The notes: generated from the letters alone by a model not told the origin. Numbered from the stretch's first letter, positions 43,427-52,469 are shown. The stretch is DNA of 64,000 nucleotides from Hymenobacter rubripertinctus (GCF_003583925.1 NZ_QYCN01000004.1:81365-145364), one strand, 5' to 3'. Numbers and translations are program-made.

Positions 43427-43876
43427 ATGGCCGCTCAACCAACCAAAAACACGCTCAAATTCTACCCCTGGCACCACTTTGTGCTGCTGCCGCTGGCCCT
43501 GATTCTGGCCGGCTACGGCGTACGGCGCTACGTTGCCGTAGCGGGCGACGACACCGAAATTGCCAAGCTCTGGTTTACGGTGGCGGCCCTGGCCGTGGTG
43601 GGCCTGGGGGTGCTGCTGATGCTGCGCCAGCACTACGCCCTCACGCTCCAGGACCGCCTGCTTCGGCTGGAAGTGCGCCAACGCTACTTCGAGGTAACCG
43701 GCCAGAGCCTGCGCCCCCTCGAGAGCCAACTGGAGCTCGGCCAGATTCTGGCCCTGCGCTTCGCCGGCGACGCCGAGCTGGCCGACCTCACCCAGGCCGC
43801 CATCCGCGAAAAACTCAGCTCCAAGGACATCCAGGCCCGCATCCAGGATTTCCAGTTCGACCACATGCGGGTCTGA
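43427..43876 (+). CDS. DUF6526 two-helix membrane protein
   Basis: 149 aa with two membrane helices (HHFVLLPLALILAGYGVRRY and IAKLWFTVAALAVVGLGVLLML) and a cytoplasmic charged domain. The order, beginning with KFYPWHHF and having RLEVRQRYFEVTG after the second helix, fits the DUF6526 family. Function unknown. The ATG at 43427 is 103 bp after the previous stop; gene order suggests co-transcription is possible. Confidence 0.75.
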   Translation: MAAQPTKNTLKFYPWHHFVLLPLALILAGYGVRRYVAVAGDDTEIAKLWFTVAALAVVGLGVLLMLRQHYALTLQDRLLRLEVRQRYFEVTGQSLRPLESQLELGQILALRFAGDAELADLTQAAIREKLSSKDIQARIQDFQFDHMRV

Positions 43877-44003
43877 GGACCAGAAGATAGGGGCCTGCGG
43901 GCGTAAGACGTTGGATTTTTTGGCCAACTTTTGCGTTGCCTCCTTTCGGGCCAGTCGCCGACGGCCCTACCTTCACCCACTACCCCACGCTTGCTTACCA
44001 CCC

Positions 44004-44306
44004 ATGATTCTATACAACGTAACCACCAGCCTCGACCCGGAAATTGCGGAGCAGTGGCTGAATTACATGCGCGAAACGCACATGCCGGACGTAATGACCA
44101 CCGGCTTTTTCCTCAAAAGCCAGCTCTGCCGCATGCTTGATGAAGCGGAAGGGGGCATTACCTACGCCTCCCAGTACTATTGTGTGAGCTTAGAGCAGCT
44201 CCAGGAATACCAGCGCGTAGCCGCGCCCGCGCTGGTGGCCGAGATGGACAAGCATTTCGGCGGCCGCTACGCCTCCTTCCGCACGACGCTGGAAGTGGTG
44301 GGCTGA
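44004..44306 (+). CDS. DUF4286 family protein
   Basis: 100 aa, soluble. The sequence MILYNVTTSLDPEIAEQWL then YMRETHMPDVMTTGFF then ASQYYCVSLEQLQEY matches the DUF4286 family (small alpha/beta Bacteroidota proteins), including the HMPDVMxTGFF motif. The ATG at 44004 is chosen because this is the family's usual start; 31 upstream codons are open. Function unknown. A palindrome follows its stop. Confidence 0.85.
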   Translation: MILYNVTTSLDPEIAEQWLNYMRETHMPDVMTTGFFLKSQLCRMLDEAEGGITYASQYYCVSLEQLQEYQRVAAPALVAEMDKHFGGRYASFRTTLEVVG

Positions 44307-44313
44307 GTGAGAA

Positions 44314-44398
44314 GAATGTGGCGCGGACTTCGGTCCGTAGCCCGCTAGCTTGAACTACTAAACTAGACGGCTACGGATTGAAGTCCGTGCCACATTTT
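44314..44398. repeat. Inverted repeat (aatgtggc...gccacatt)
   Basis: The arm at about 44315-44343 (aatgtggcgcggacttcggtccgtag) and the arm at about 44368-44398 (ctacggattgaagtccgtgccacatt) pair imperfectly over ~30 nt. It lies between the DUF4286 and GNAT genes and may serve as a bidirectional terminator; the arms resemble ends of REP-like elements. Confidence 0.65.
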
Positions 44399-44412
44399 TC
44401 TTACGTGAAAGC

Positions 44413-44919
<507 letters not shown>

Positions 44920-45036
44920 AGTGGTAGGGGTGAGGAGAGAGAGAACGTCATTGCTAGCTGGCCGAGGAATCTCGCGTGCCAGAATGCGTGGACAGCGACA
45001 ATCATCCGCCGCCAGTCCAAGGTAAGACCCTGAACG

Positions 45037-45076
45037 CGAAAAGAGCAACGGCCCGATGAGGTCGTTGCTCTTTTCG
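45037..45076 (-). terminator. Terminator of the small lipoprotein gene
   Basis: The arms 45037-45050 and 45063-45076 pair perfectly over 14 bp (cgaaaagagcaacg). It lies 33 nt beyond the stop of the lipoprotein gene at 45109 on the minus strand. Confidence 0.85.
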
Positions 45077-45108
45077 TTTTATACTGGAATTATACTGGAA
45101 GCCGTTAA

Positions 45109-45327
45109 TTACATTACGGGCTGCATTTTTTTGATATCCTCGGTGGCATTCAGGGCGTTGATTTCGCGGGTAGCAGGATCCACCTTGCCGCCGGTTGTAT
45201 CGACGGGGGCCGGGTACTCCAGGGCCTTCACCGTCACGTTCTCATCCTGTTTGTTGTCGGGGTTGCTGCACGAGGTAACGGTTAACAGCGAAGCGGCCAG
45301 CAGACCGAGCAGGGACATTTTTTTCAT
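45109..45327 (-). CDS. Small lipoprotein
   Basis: 72 aa. Lipoprotein signal peptide MKKMSLLGLLAASLLTVTSC with the Cys at residue 20, then a polar tail with SNPDNKQDENVTVKALEYP and TREINALNATEDIKKMQPV. The mature part is about 50 residues, mostly charged and polar. No family is recognised. It has an unusually good promoter just upstream (45345-45375) and a strong terminator, so it is probably a well-expressed monocistronic gene. Confidence 0.7.
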   Translation of the reverse strand: MKKMSLLGLLAASLLTVTSCSNPDNKQDENVTVKALEYPAPVDTTGGKVDPATREINALNATEDIKKMQPVM

Positions 45328-45344
45328 ATCAGAAAGCAAAAAGA

Positions 45345-45375
45345 CAAAGGTAGTTACAAGCGTTGCGGCCGCAAA
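45345..45375 (-). promoter_or_regulatory. Strong consensus promoter of the small lipoprotein gene
   Basis: On the minus strand TTTG (45372-45375), exactly 19 nt, then TACCTTTG (45345-45352) matches the Bacteroidota -33/-7 consensus perfectly. The ATG is at 45327, leaving a leader of about 10-15 nt. Confidence 0.75.
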
Positions 45376-45384
45376 GATACGGCA

Positions 45385-45469
45385 AATCAGTTGCCAGTTA
45401 GCAGTGTTCAGTTGCCAGGCTGCGTAATGACAACCGAACACTGCTAACTGGCAACCGAACACTGACAAC
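45385..45469. repeat. Word-repeat palindromic spacer (gttgccagtt type)
   Basis: Words gttgccagttagcagtgttcagttgcc (about 45390-45418) face the reverse complements ccgaacactgctaactggca and accgaacactgacaactt (about 45433-45469). It shares its word with 62706-62784 and lies directly after the S9 peptidase stop. Confidence 0.7.
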
Positions 45470-47656
45470 TTACTTCCCAAACGGCTTCACGCCCATGTTG
45501 TAGAAGGCAAAAGACCAGATATCAGCCCATTCCTGGATCTGGAGCTTGGTGCTTTTGCCCGCGCCGTGGCCCGCGTTTACGTCTACGCGGATGAGTTGGG
45601 GGTTGGGGCCTTCGTTGGCGGCTTGCAAGGCGGCGGCGTACTTAAACGAGTGGGCCGGCACTACGCGGTCGTCGTGGTCGGCGGTGGTAATCATGGTGGC
45701 CGGGTAGGTGGCGGGTTTCAGGTTGTGCAGGGGCGAGAACCGGTAGAGGTTCTGGAACTGCTCGTAGTTGTCACTGGTGCCGTATTCGGGAGCCCAGTTC
45801 CAGCCGATGGTGAACTTCTGGTAGCGTAGCATGTCCATCACGCCCACGGCCGGGAAGGCCACTTTGCACAGGTCCGGGCGTTGCGTCATGGTGGCGCCCA
45901 CGAGCAAACCGCCGTTAGAACCGCCGGCCATGGCCAGCTTGCCGGTGCTGGTGTAGCCCTGCACTTTCAGGTACTCGGCGGCGGCAATAAAGTCGTCGAA
46001 CACGTTCTGCTTGTTGGGCGTCATGCCGGCCTGGTGCCAGGCCTCGCCGTACTCGCCGCCGCCCCGCAGGTTGGGAATGGCGATGATGCCGCCGTTTTCG
46101 AGCCATAGCATCCGGGCCACCGAGAAGCCCGGCGTGAGCGAGATATTGAACCCGCCATAGGCGTACAGGTAAGTCGGATTCTGGCCGTCGAGCTTGAGGC
46201 CTTTTTTGTGGGTGATGAACATGGGCACCTTCGTGCCGTCTTTGCTTTGGTAGAACACCTGGGTCGTCACGTAGTCGTCCGGATTCACGTCCACTTTCGG
46301 GGCCCGGAACACGGTGCTGGTGTTGGTGGCAAGGTCGTACTTATAGATGGTGGTTGGGTACGTGAACGAGGTGAAGGCGTAGTACACCTCCTTGGCGTCG
46401 GGCTTGCCGCCGAAGCCCGAGGCCGTGCCGATGGCCGGCAGGGCCACATCGTGCTTGAATTCGCCCTTCTCGGTGTACACCTTAATCAGGCTGCTGGCAT
46501 CTTTCAGGTAAGACGCCACCAGGTGCCCGCCCACGTGGTCGACGCCTTCGAGCTTCTGCTGGGTTTCGGGCAGCACGGTTTTCCAGTTTTTCTCCTGGGG
46601 CTTTTTGGGGTCGATGAGCACGACCCGGTAGTTGGGCGCGCCGTTGTTGGTGAGCACGAGCAGCTGGTCGCCCACGTTACCGACCACCGAGTTATTGAAC
46701 TCGTAGCTGGTGATGAGCGGCATGAACGTACCCTCCTGTTTGCGGTCAGTCAGGTCGCGCACCGAAACGCGGTTGCCGTCGGCCTTGCTGTCGGTGAGGT
46801 AAAGGGTGAGGAACCGCTCGTCGTCGGTGGTGCCCACGTAGCGGAAGCCCAGCGGGCTTTTGGGGTCCTCGTACACCAGTCGGTCGGTGCTTTGGGGCTT
46901 GCCGAGCATGTGGTAGTACACCTTGTGAAACTCGTTTTTGCCGGCCAGGCTGTTCTCACCGGCCTTGGGCGCATCGTAGCGACTATAGAAGAAGCCGTTC
47001 TTGTACCAGGAAGCGCCTGATACTTTCACCCACTCCAGGTTATCGTCGAGCGGCTGGCGGGTTTTGAGGTCCATGACCTTCATTTTCTGCCAGTCGGAGC
47101 CGCCGCCGCTGGTGGCGTAGGCCAGGTAGCGGTGGTCGTGGGAGAAATAGGTGCCGGCCAGGGCCGTGGTACCATCAGCGGAGAACTTGTTGGGGTCGAG
47201 CAGCACCTCGGCCGTGCCATCGGCACCCGTTTGGGCATACAGCACCGACTGGTTCTGGAGGCCGTCGTTCTTGCTGAAGTAGAGCATGTCGCCCTCCTGC
47301 TGGGGAATCCCGAATTTCTCGTAGTTCCAGAGCGTGGTGAGCCGCTCGCGGATTTTGTCGCGGAACGGAATCTGGTCCAGATAGCCAAACGTGACCTTGT
47401 TTTCGGCCGTCACCCAGCTCTTGGTCTCGGGCGAATCGAGGTTTTCGAGCCAACGGTAGGGGTCGGCCACGGAGGTACCGAAGTAATCGTCCTTCTGGTC
47501 GATTTTCTGGGTTTGGGGGTAGTTGAGCACGAATTTGGCGGTGGGGGCAGACATAGATTTAGACTCGGCCGTAGTGGCGGCCGGCATCGAAGGCTGCGAG
47601 GAGCGGCAAGCGGCCAGGCTGGCCAGCGCCAGAACGGGAACAGTAAATTTGCGCAT
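45470..47656 (-). CDS. Prolyl oligopeptidase (S9 family) lipoprotein
   Basis: 728-aa serine peptidase, probably cutting after Pro in short peptides. A lipoprotein signal peptide (LALASLAACRSS, Cys about residue 17) places it at the envelope. An N-terminal beta-propeller spans roughly residues 40-450 and the alpha/beta hydrolase domain the rest. Catalytic Ser in GGSNGG, Asp in ADHDDRVVP, His in NAGHGAGK. All are intact. The start ATG at 47656 leads the signal peptide. The gene is monocistronic, separated by a palindrome from the motor cluster behind it. Confidence 0.93.
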   Translation of the reverse strand: MRKFTVPVLALASLAACRSSQPSMPAATTAESKSMSAPTAKFVLNYPQTQKIDQKDDYFGTSVADPYRWLENLDSPETKSWVTAENKVTFGYLDQIPFRDKIRERLTTLWNYEKFGIPQQEGDMLYFSKNDGLQNQSVLYAQTGADGTAEVLLDPNKFSADGTTALAGTYFSHDHRYLAYATSGGGSDWQKMKVMDLKTRQPLDDNLEWVKVSGASWYKNGFFYSRYDAPKAGENSLAGKNEFHKVYYHMLGKPQSTDRLVYEDPKSPLGFRYVGTTDDERFLTLYLTDSKADGNRVSVRDLTDRKQEGTFMPLITSYEFNNSVVGNVGDQLLVLTNNGAPNYRVVLIDPKKPQEKNWKTVLPETQQKLEGVDHVGGHLVASYLKDASSLIKVYTEKGEFKHDVALPAIGTASGFGGKPDAKEVYYAFTSFTYPTTIYKYDLATNTSTVFRAPKVDVNPDDYVTTQVFYQSKDGTKVPMFITHKKGLKLDGQNPTYLYAYGGFNISLTPGFSVARMLWLENGGIIAIPNLRGGGEYGEAWHQAGMTPNKQNVFDDFIAAAEYLKVQGYTSTGKLAMAGGSNGGLLVGATMTQRPDLCKVAFPAVGVMDMLRYQKFTIGWNWAPEYGTSDNYEQFQNLYRFSPLHNLKPATYPATMITTADHDDRVVPAHSFKYAAALQAANEGPNPQLIRVDVNAGHGAGKSTKLQIQEWADIWSFAFYNMGVKPFGK

Positions 47657-47745
47657 GGGAGGGAATACAGATGGAAGCCGAAGATAACCCTCGCGGCGGG
47701 AACAAGCCGCCAGGACCCAGCACTTGCCGACCAGAGCTAAGAACT

Positions 47746-47860
47746 AGCTCCCCTCCTTGGAAAGGAGAGGAGGGGGGTGGTTGATTCTAGCGGAACATCA
47801 TGCGGGGTCGTTCAACGATTGTCAACCACCCCCAGCCCCTCCTTTCCAAGGAGGGGAGCT
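47746..47860. repeat. Inverted repeat (agctcccctcctt...aaggaggggagct)
   Basis: The arms 47746-47784 and 47822-47860 contain agctcccctccttgg and ccaaggaggggagct, with an inner complementary ggggtggttga / tcaaccacccc. It lies between the S9 peptidase gene and the MotB-like gene. The same element occurs at 50338-50491. Confidence 0.8.
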
Positions 47861-47909
47861 AACCTCTAGCTCTAACCTTAAAAAGCTCGTCCTCCAGCCC
47901 AGCCCACCC

Positions 47910-48587
47910 CTACTGCATCCGGCCCACCTTCGGAATCACCTGAATCAGGAAGCGCTTGTTGTCGCCTTCGCGGCGGCCCTGGTAGCGGCCGGTGCCGTAG
48001 AAGCCGCTGCCCCCGATGATGAGCTCGATGTTGCGGTCCTGGCCGAAATCGAGGCCGTTTTGCTTCCAGAAGTTGAGCAAACTTAGGGCCCGGCGGTAGC
48101 TGAGCTGGTAGGTAGTTTGCTCCTCGCGGGCGTTGCGCGGGTCGCCGGCGGGGTAGCGGGCGGCCATGCCCTCCACAATCACGAGGTAGCGCACCGGCTG
48201 GTCGGTTTTGATGCTTTTGAGCACCGTGCGCAACGTCCGGCCGGCCTGCAGCAGGGCGGGCTTGTAGGCGTCCTGGATTTCGTCGCGGCCCGATTTAAAC
48301 TGCACGGGCACCAGCAGCTCGTGCCGCTCATTGGTGGGGTCGTAGCGGAAGTACTTGCCCTCCAGCCGCTGCAAGGAGCGGCGGATTTTGGTAATCTGCT
48401 CCAGCTCCTCGGCCTTGGCTTTCAGCTCGCCGTTGGCTTGCTTGAGTTCCCCCTCGCGGTCCTTAAACAGCTTGAAACTGTACACGAACAGCACCAGCAT
48501 CACCACGAACAACGACGTCATCAGGTCCACGTAGCTGGGCCAGAAGAAGTCGTTTTGTTGGCGTTTGTTGGAGGTGGGGTTGTTCAT
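47910..48587 (-). CDS. MotB/OmpA-like stator protein
   Basis: 225 aa. Single N-terminal membrane helix with a MotB-like sequence: YVDLMTSLFVVMLVLFVYSF, where Asp at residue 21 corresponds to the proton-carrying Asp of MotB. A coiled-coil segment (LFKDREGELKQANGELK and on to about residue 70) leads to an OmpA-like peptidoglycan-binding domain (VQFKSGRDEIQDAYKPAL; TYQLSYRRALSLLNFW; NKRFLIQVIP). It is the last gene of the minus-strand cluster and follows the small membrane protein by 40 bp. It should partner the MotA-like protein. Closest known analogues: MotB, TolR/ExbD-like stators and ZorB. Confidence 0.88.
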   Translation of the reverse strand: MNNPTSNKRQQNDFFWPSYVDLMTSLFVVMLVLFVYSFKLFKDREGELKQANGELKAKAEELEQITKIRRSLQRLEGKYFRYDPTNERHELLVPVQFKSGRDEIQDAYKPALLQAGRTLRTVLKSIKTDQPVRYLVIVEGMAARYPAGDPRNAREEQTTYQLSYRRALSLLNFWKQNGLDFGQDRNIELIIGGSGFYGTGRYQGRREGDNKRFLIQVIPKVGRMQ

Positions 48588-48627
48588 TAAATTATAAGCT
48601 GAGAATTAAATTGTTTTGCTCATGAAA

Positions 48628-48852
48628 CTAAGGAGTCCCTATAAAGCCCGCTAGAGATATTACAAAGGCAGGCCACGTAAAGACGAAGCCTATCCAAAGA
48701 ATGAATGCTATTATCCGGATAACGAGCTTTAGCCAATGATTCTCTTTTGGTCTGATAATAAGGAAGATGTAGCCAAGCACCATGCCCGCCACCTGAACTG
48801 CCGCCCCACCAAGAAATATCATTGCTTCTGTAGACATAACAGACCCATACAT
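48628..48852 (-). CDS. Small membrane protein coupled to the MotA-like gene
   Basis: 74 aa with two to three hydrophobic helices (EAMIFLGGAAVQVAGMVLGYIFLII; WLKLVIRIIAFILWIGFVFTWP). The ATG at 48852 overlaps the TAA of the MotA-like gene by one base (TAATG), a translational-coupling arrangement. An alternative ATG at 48837 exists. The base composition is visibly AT-richer than its neighbours. Function unknown; its place between the MotA- and MotB-like genes suggests a stator accessory. Confidence 0.72.
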   Translation of the reverse strand: MYGSVMSTEAMIFLGGAAVQVAGMVLGYIFLIIRPKENHWLKLVIRIIAFILWIGFVFTWPAFVISLAGFIGTP

Positions 48853-50312
48853 TACACCGGCTTCACGCCCCCAAACAGCTTGTCCATGAACCGCTGGAAA
48901 CTGTTCTTGGCGGTGGCTTTTACCAGCACCGTGTTCAGGTTGGAAATTTCGGCGAGCAGCTTGGCCTGAATCTGGGAATCCAGTTCCACTTTGCGCAGTA
49001 GCTCGCGCTGGGTGGCGGTGACGTCGCGGCTCAGGTCGGCCTGCTGGACGTTGAGGTTCTGGAAGGGCTCCAGTTGCTTGAGTAGCTTCTCGAACACGTT
49101 GTCGGCGTTGAGCTGCTGGTAGTACTGCTGCCACTTTTCGTAGGCTAGCTGGGCCTGCCGCTCGTTTTGGGCCTGACGCTGAGTGAGGATGTCGGCCAGA
49201 TTGACGCCCGCCTGGTCGATGTGCTGTTCGGCCCGGTCGCGCAGGTTGCGCAGCTCGGTCTGGTGCTTCTGGAAGAAGTCGAGCATGAGCTGCACCGAGT
49301 TGTTGCCGCTGCCCACGTACTGGCCCAAATCGTTGATGCCCTTCTCGAAGCCCCGCAGCCGGTCCAGAATCCCGTTCACGCTCTGGGCCGACTGGTAGCC
49401 GTTTTCCAGCATCTGGTTGAGCTGCTGCTGGTAGCCGGTAAAGGCCGCGAACATATCGGCCGACTCGCGCACCTTCTCGAACACGGCAATATTAGCGGCG
49501 GCCATCTTATCGTAGCCGATAGTGTCGAGGCGCTGCAGAAAGTCGCTCTGCACCCGGATGTTCTCCGTCACCTTGTCCATGAGCGGGTTGAACAAATCCA
49601 CCTGGCCCACGAACTGCTGGTTGAAGGCATCGAGCACCGACTTGAGGTTGCTCAGGCTGCCGGCCATATCGGAATGCAGAATAGGCAGCAGCCGCACCTG
49701 GAGCACGGTGTAGTACTGGTTCTGGCGGCCGTCGAGCTGGCGACGGGCCTCGCGCAACAGCCCGTTGCCGAGCAGCGTGAGCAGCAAGCCCACAAACGAG
49801 CCGGTCATGGCAATCAGCACCCCGGTCAGGAAGGGCGTCAGCGCATTTTCGTCCGACACGCCGTTGCGGGCAATGCCCACCAGGCCCAGAATCACGCCCA
49901 GAAACGTACCCAGCAAACCCAGGTACAAGGGCGTCGACACGTTGGCCTGCACCTCGTTGTCGAGCACCTGACTGCGGCGCTCCGAAATGTCCTTGAGAAT
50001 CCCGAAATCGGCCGCTGCGCCCTTGTTGTGGCGCAGGTAGTCGTTGGTATCGAGCAGTATTTCCTCGAACTCGGTGGAGGCGTTATCGGCCTTGAGCAGG
50101 GTGGCCGGGTAGGCATCGGCAGGCGCGTCGGCGGCGTATTCGGGCAGGTCACGGCCGTCGGGCAGCAAGAGGCGCTGCTCCACGCGCAGGGTTTCGCGGG
50201 GCGGATACAGCTGGCTGAGCTGGCGCGTTTTGGCCCGGGTTTGCAGAAACGTGCGAATCTGCAGGCCCACTACCACGACGACAACCAGAACTTCGAGAAT
50301 GATTTCGAGCAT
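48852..50312 (-). CDS. MotA/ExbB-like stator protein with long coiled-coil tail
   Basis: About 486 aa. One N-terminal helix (ILEVLVVVVVVGLQIR), a cytoplasmic region (residues ~30-125), then two membrane helices with ExbB/MotA-like patterns: TPLYLGLLGTFLGVILGLVG and FLTGVLIAMTGSFVGLLLTLLG. The remaining ~280 residues are cytoplasmic helix with coiled-coil character. Three-helix topology and the long tail resemble ZorA more than flagellar MotA. The ATG at 50312 is preferred over a TTG at 50318. Downstream genes are coupled; upstream is a palindrome-bearing gap. Confidence 0.85.
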   Translation of the reverse strand: MLEIILEVLVVVVVVGLQIRTFLQTRAKTRQLSQLYPPRETLRVEQRLLLPDGRDLPEYAADAPADAYPATLLKADNASTEFEEILLDTNDYLRHNKGAAADFGILKDISERRSQVLDNEVQANVSTPLYLGLLGTFLGVILGLVGIARNGVSDENALTPFLTGVLIAMTGSFVGLLLTLLGNGLLREARRQLDGRQNQYYTVLQVRLLPILHSDMAGSLSNLKSVLDAFNQQFVGQVDLFNPLMDKVTENIRVQSDFLQRLDTIGYDKMAAANIAVFEKVRESADMFAAFTGYQQQLNQMLENGYQSAQSVNGILDRLRGFEKGINDLGQYVGSGNNSVQLMLDFFQKHQTELRNLRDRAEQHIDQAGVNLADILTQRQAQNERQAQLAYEKWQQYYQQLNADNVFEKLLKQLEPFQNLNVQQADLSRDVTATQRELLRKVELDSQIQAKLLAEISNLNTVLVKATAKNSFQRFMDKLFGGVKPV

Positions 50313-50337
50313 AGACAACGAAACTACGGCTAAAAAC

Positions 50338-50491
50338 TAGTTCCCCTCCTTGGAAAATGTCGCGCATAGAGCGAGTGTGGGCTAGGGGTGGTTGATGCCA
50401 GCAGAACTGTTTTTAGAACTAGCCTTAGTTTCTAGCAGTCGTTCTGACAGCATCAACCACCCCCAACCCCTCCTTTCCAAGGAGGGGAGCT
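50338..50491. repeat. Second copy of the agctcccctcctt inverted repeat
   Basis: Arms at 50338-50395 (interrupted by about 30 unrelated nt) and 50452-50491 carry the same blocks as 47746-47860 (cccctcctt, ggggtggttga and their complements). It sits between the 479-aa gene and the MotA-like gene. Confidence 0.75.
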
Positions 50492-50508
50492 AGTCTTCTA
50501 GCTCCGTT

Positions 50509-51948
50509 CTACTCAAACCGAATAGCCGCTTTCTGCTCAATCTGCCAGCTGCCGGCCACCTTGCGCAACACCCCTTCCTCGTCCGTCACGATGCGGGTTA
50601 CCGGGCTGCTGGGTTGCTGGTAGCGGCAGGCCTCGCGCAACGAATACTGGGCGCTCTGGATGGCGTAGGCGTGGATGGCGGGGTTAGGCGTGACGTTGAA
50701 CGTGGCCAGTTCGGGCCACTGCGGATCGAAGTGGAGCTCGTAGATGCTGTCGTGCTGGGGCTCATCGGAAAGGTCGTACTCGCTGAACGCCCCGTTCACC
50801 GGCACCTTCACGTAGCGCGTGAACTGGGCCGGGCCGGCCGGCTCCACCGGCGCAGCCATCGGCTCCGGCTCCGGGGCAGCCGGCGCGGCGGAGGGCAACT
50901 GCACGGGCGGCACCAGACTCTCAAACTCGTCGCGGGGCGAGGCCGTGGGCGAACCCGCCGGAGTAGCCGCTGGTGGTGCGGGCACCTCGGAAAGCTTGAC
51001 CGGCACCTCAGCGACTCGCTTTTCGGGCGCAGCGGGCGGCGTGGGGCGTGAGGCCGCAGCCACCGGAGCTGAGGTGGTCAGGCCGGTCGGCTGACGACGG
51101 TTCTGGTCCAGTGCTTCGGCCACGCGCTGGGTCACCAGTTTCTCTACTTCGCGGCGCTGGGCGGGCGTGAGGTGGTCGGCGGCGGCAGTTGCGGCGGCGG
51201 GGCCACCGCCCATTTTCACGGCGTCGATATCGGTGCGGTGCCGGCCTACGCGGTCGGCTAGGGCGTTTACTTTACGGTTAAGCAGCCAGAACAACACCAA
51301 GGCCAGCAGCCCCAGAATCAGGGCCAGCGGGGCAAACAGCTTATCCATCACACTCTCCCCTACCCCACTGGCGGCCGGCGCATTTCCGCCCAATCCCGCT
51401 TCGGCCGGACCAGCATCGGCGGGCGCGGCGGCGCTAGATTCGTCGAGGTCGGCGGTGGTATCGAGGGTTTCGGGGGCCGGTTCGGCCCCGGCGAGGTTAC
51501 CGATGGGTGTGCCGCTGTTCACGTAACTGTTGAGGGCCGTTTCGAGAGTCGTCAGGCGCTGCATCCGGGCCGGGTCGGCGCGGCGGGCAGCCGATGATTT
51601 CAGCTTAGCCACGATTTCTGACGTCAGCTTTTGCAGCCGCGAATCGTTGCTGCCGAGGCCCTTGTACATCGTACCCCGGCCTTCCAGCGGCTGATAGAGC
51701 AGGCTATACACCTTCTGGCTGTCGGCTTTGATGCTGTTTTCGAACGCCTTGAGTGAGCCGCCACAGTTCAGCTTGTCCGTGAGGTTGCCGCGGCCGTTAT
51801 CGTCGTACACGTAGCGCACGGCGGCACACCATACCTGCACCTTCTGCTCATCGAGCGTGGGCTGGCCGGGGGCGGTTTGGGCATGGCTGCCGGCCGCCAG
51901 GAGCAGCAGGCCGGTAAGCAAAGAAGCAGCGCGGCGGGAAAGGGTCAT
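50509..51948 (-). CDS. Bitopic membrane protein of the motor/cytoskeleton cluster
   Basis: 479 aa, no known family. A signal peptide (SLLTGLLLLAAGSHAQ) precedes a periplasmic part with a conserved-looking Cys pair (VWCAAVRYVYDDN and LNCGGSLKAFENS). After a Ala/Pro-rich stretch comes one membrane helix (LFAPLALILGLLALVLFWLL, about residues 208-227). The C-terminal half is cytoplasmic: Ala/Pro-rich linker and a folded end (TRYVKVPVNGAFSEYDLSDE; ITHE-like SSPVTRIVTDEEGVLRKV). It could link the envelope motor to the cytoplasmic actin-like protein. Position is between the actin-like and MotA-like genes, which supports membership, but the function is an inference. Confidence 0.7.
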   Translation of the reverse strand: MTLSRRAASLLTGLLLLAAGSHAQTAPGQPTLDEQKVQVWCAAVRYVYDDNGRGNLTDKLNCGGSLKAFENSIKADSQKVYSLLYQPLEGRGTMYKGLGSNDSRLQKLTSEIVAKLKSSAARRADPARMQRLTTLETALNSYVNSGTPIGNLAGAEPAPETLDTTADLDESSAAAPADAGPAEAGLGGNAPAASGVGESVMDKLFAPLALILGLLALVLFWLLNRKVNALADRVGRHRTDIDAVKMGGGPAAATAAADHLTPAQRREVEKLVTQRVAEALDQNRRQPTGLTTSAPVAAASRPTPPAAPEKRVAEVPVKLSEVPAPPAATPAGSPTASPRDEFESLVPPVQLPSAAPAAPEPEPMAAPVEPAGPAQFTRYVKVPVNGAFSEYDLSDEPQHDSIYELHFDPQWPELATFNVTPNPAIHAYAIQSAQYSLREACRYQQPSSPVTRIVTDEEGVLRKVAGSWQIEQKAAIRFE

Positions 51949-51982
51949 AGGTTGGGGTAAATGGATTCTGAATTCCTAGCGT

Positions 51983-52005
51983 CCCAGGGTTGAAACCTTG
52001 GGCTA
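51983..52005. repeat. REP-like palindrome, copy 1
   Basis: cccagggttgaaaccttgggcta, one of eight copies of the 23- to 26-nt palindrome centred on the RAYT gene. It lies between the 479-aa gene and the 135-aa gene. Confidence 0.75.
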
Positions 52006-52061
52006 GTCAGTGGGAAGAGCAGGCAAAAATTCGTTAGCGAGGGTATTTGTGAATGAAACCG

Positions 52062-52469
52062 TTACAATAGGAGTACATACTGCTCTATTCCGTCCCATCC
52101 ATCACCACAAAATTCCCAGCCAGTTTCATACTCAACAAGACTGTATTTCTTGATGAATGTGGGGGGAATCTGTACTGGTTTGTTCAAATAACACCCCATC
52201 ATTCTATCGTATGAATTGAAGAGCGTTGCTTCCCCTCTTTCAATAATACTGTGAATTACGCTGGGTAAAATATCAGTGCAAACCAGCAGCTTGATTAGCT
52301 CTTTACGCCTCGATAACGGCACAAATACTTCGGCTTGCTCAATCTTCACTTCAACAGCAATGGATTTTACTTTTTGCAGAATCTCATCTTCCGTTGAATA
52401 AAAAACAACACAAGCATCGTCTGGCATTAAGCGAAGCAAATCGATAAAGAAGTTGACGTTCTTGTTCAT
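52062..52469 (-). CDS. AT-rich small protein of unknown function
   Basis: 135 aa, acidic and soluble, with no signal peptide. Composition is AT-richer than the genes around it, suggesting it was added to the cluster. It starts MNKNVNFFIDLLRLMPDDAC; the ATG at 52469 is chosen, with an upstream Met at 52490 possible. A hydrophobic core strand pattern (AEVFVPLSRRKELIKLLV) and an acidic tail with WEFCGDGWDGIE are seen. It has the size and character of many small immunity-type or accessory proteins but I cannot assign a family. REP palindromes flank it. Confidence 0.6.
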   Translation of the reverse strand: MNKNVNFFIDLLRLMPDDACVVFYSTEDEILQKVKSIAVEVKIEQAEVFVPLSRRKELIKLLVCTDILPSVIHSIIERGEATLFNSYDRMMGCYLNKPVQIPPTFIKKYSLVEYETGWEFCGDGWDGIEQYVLLL

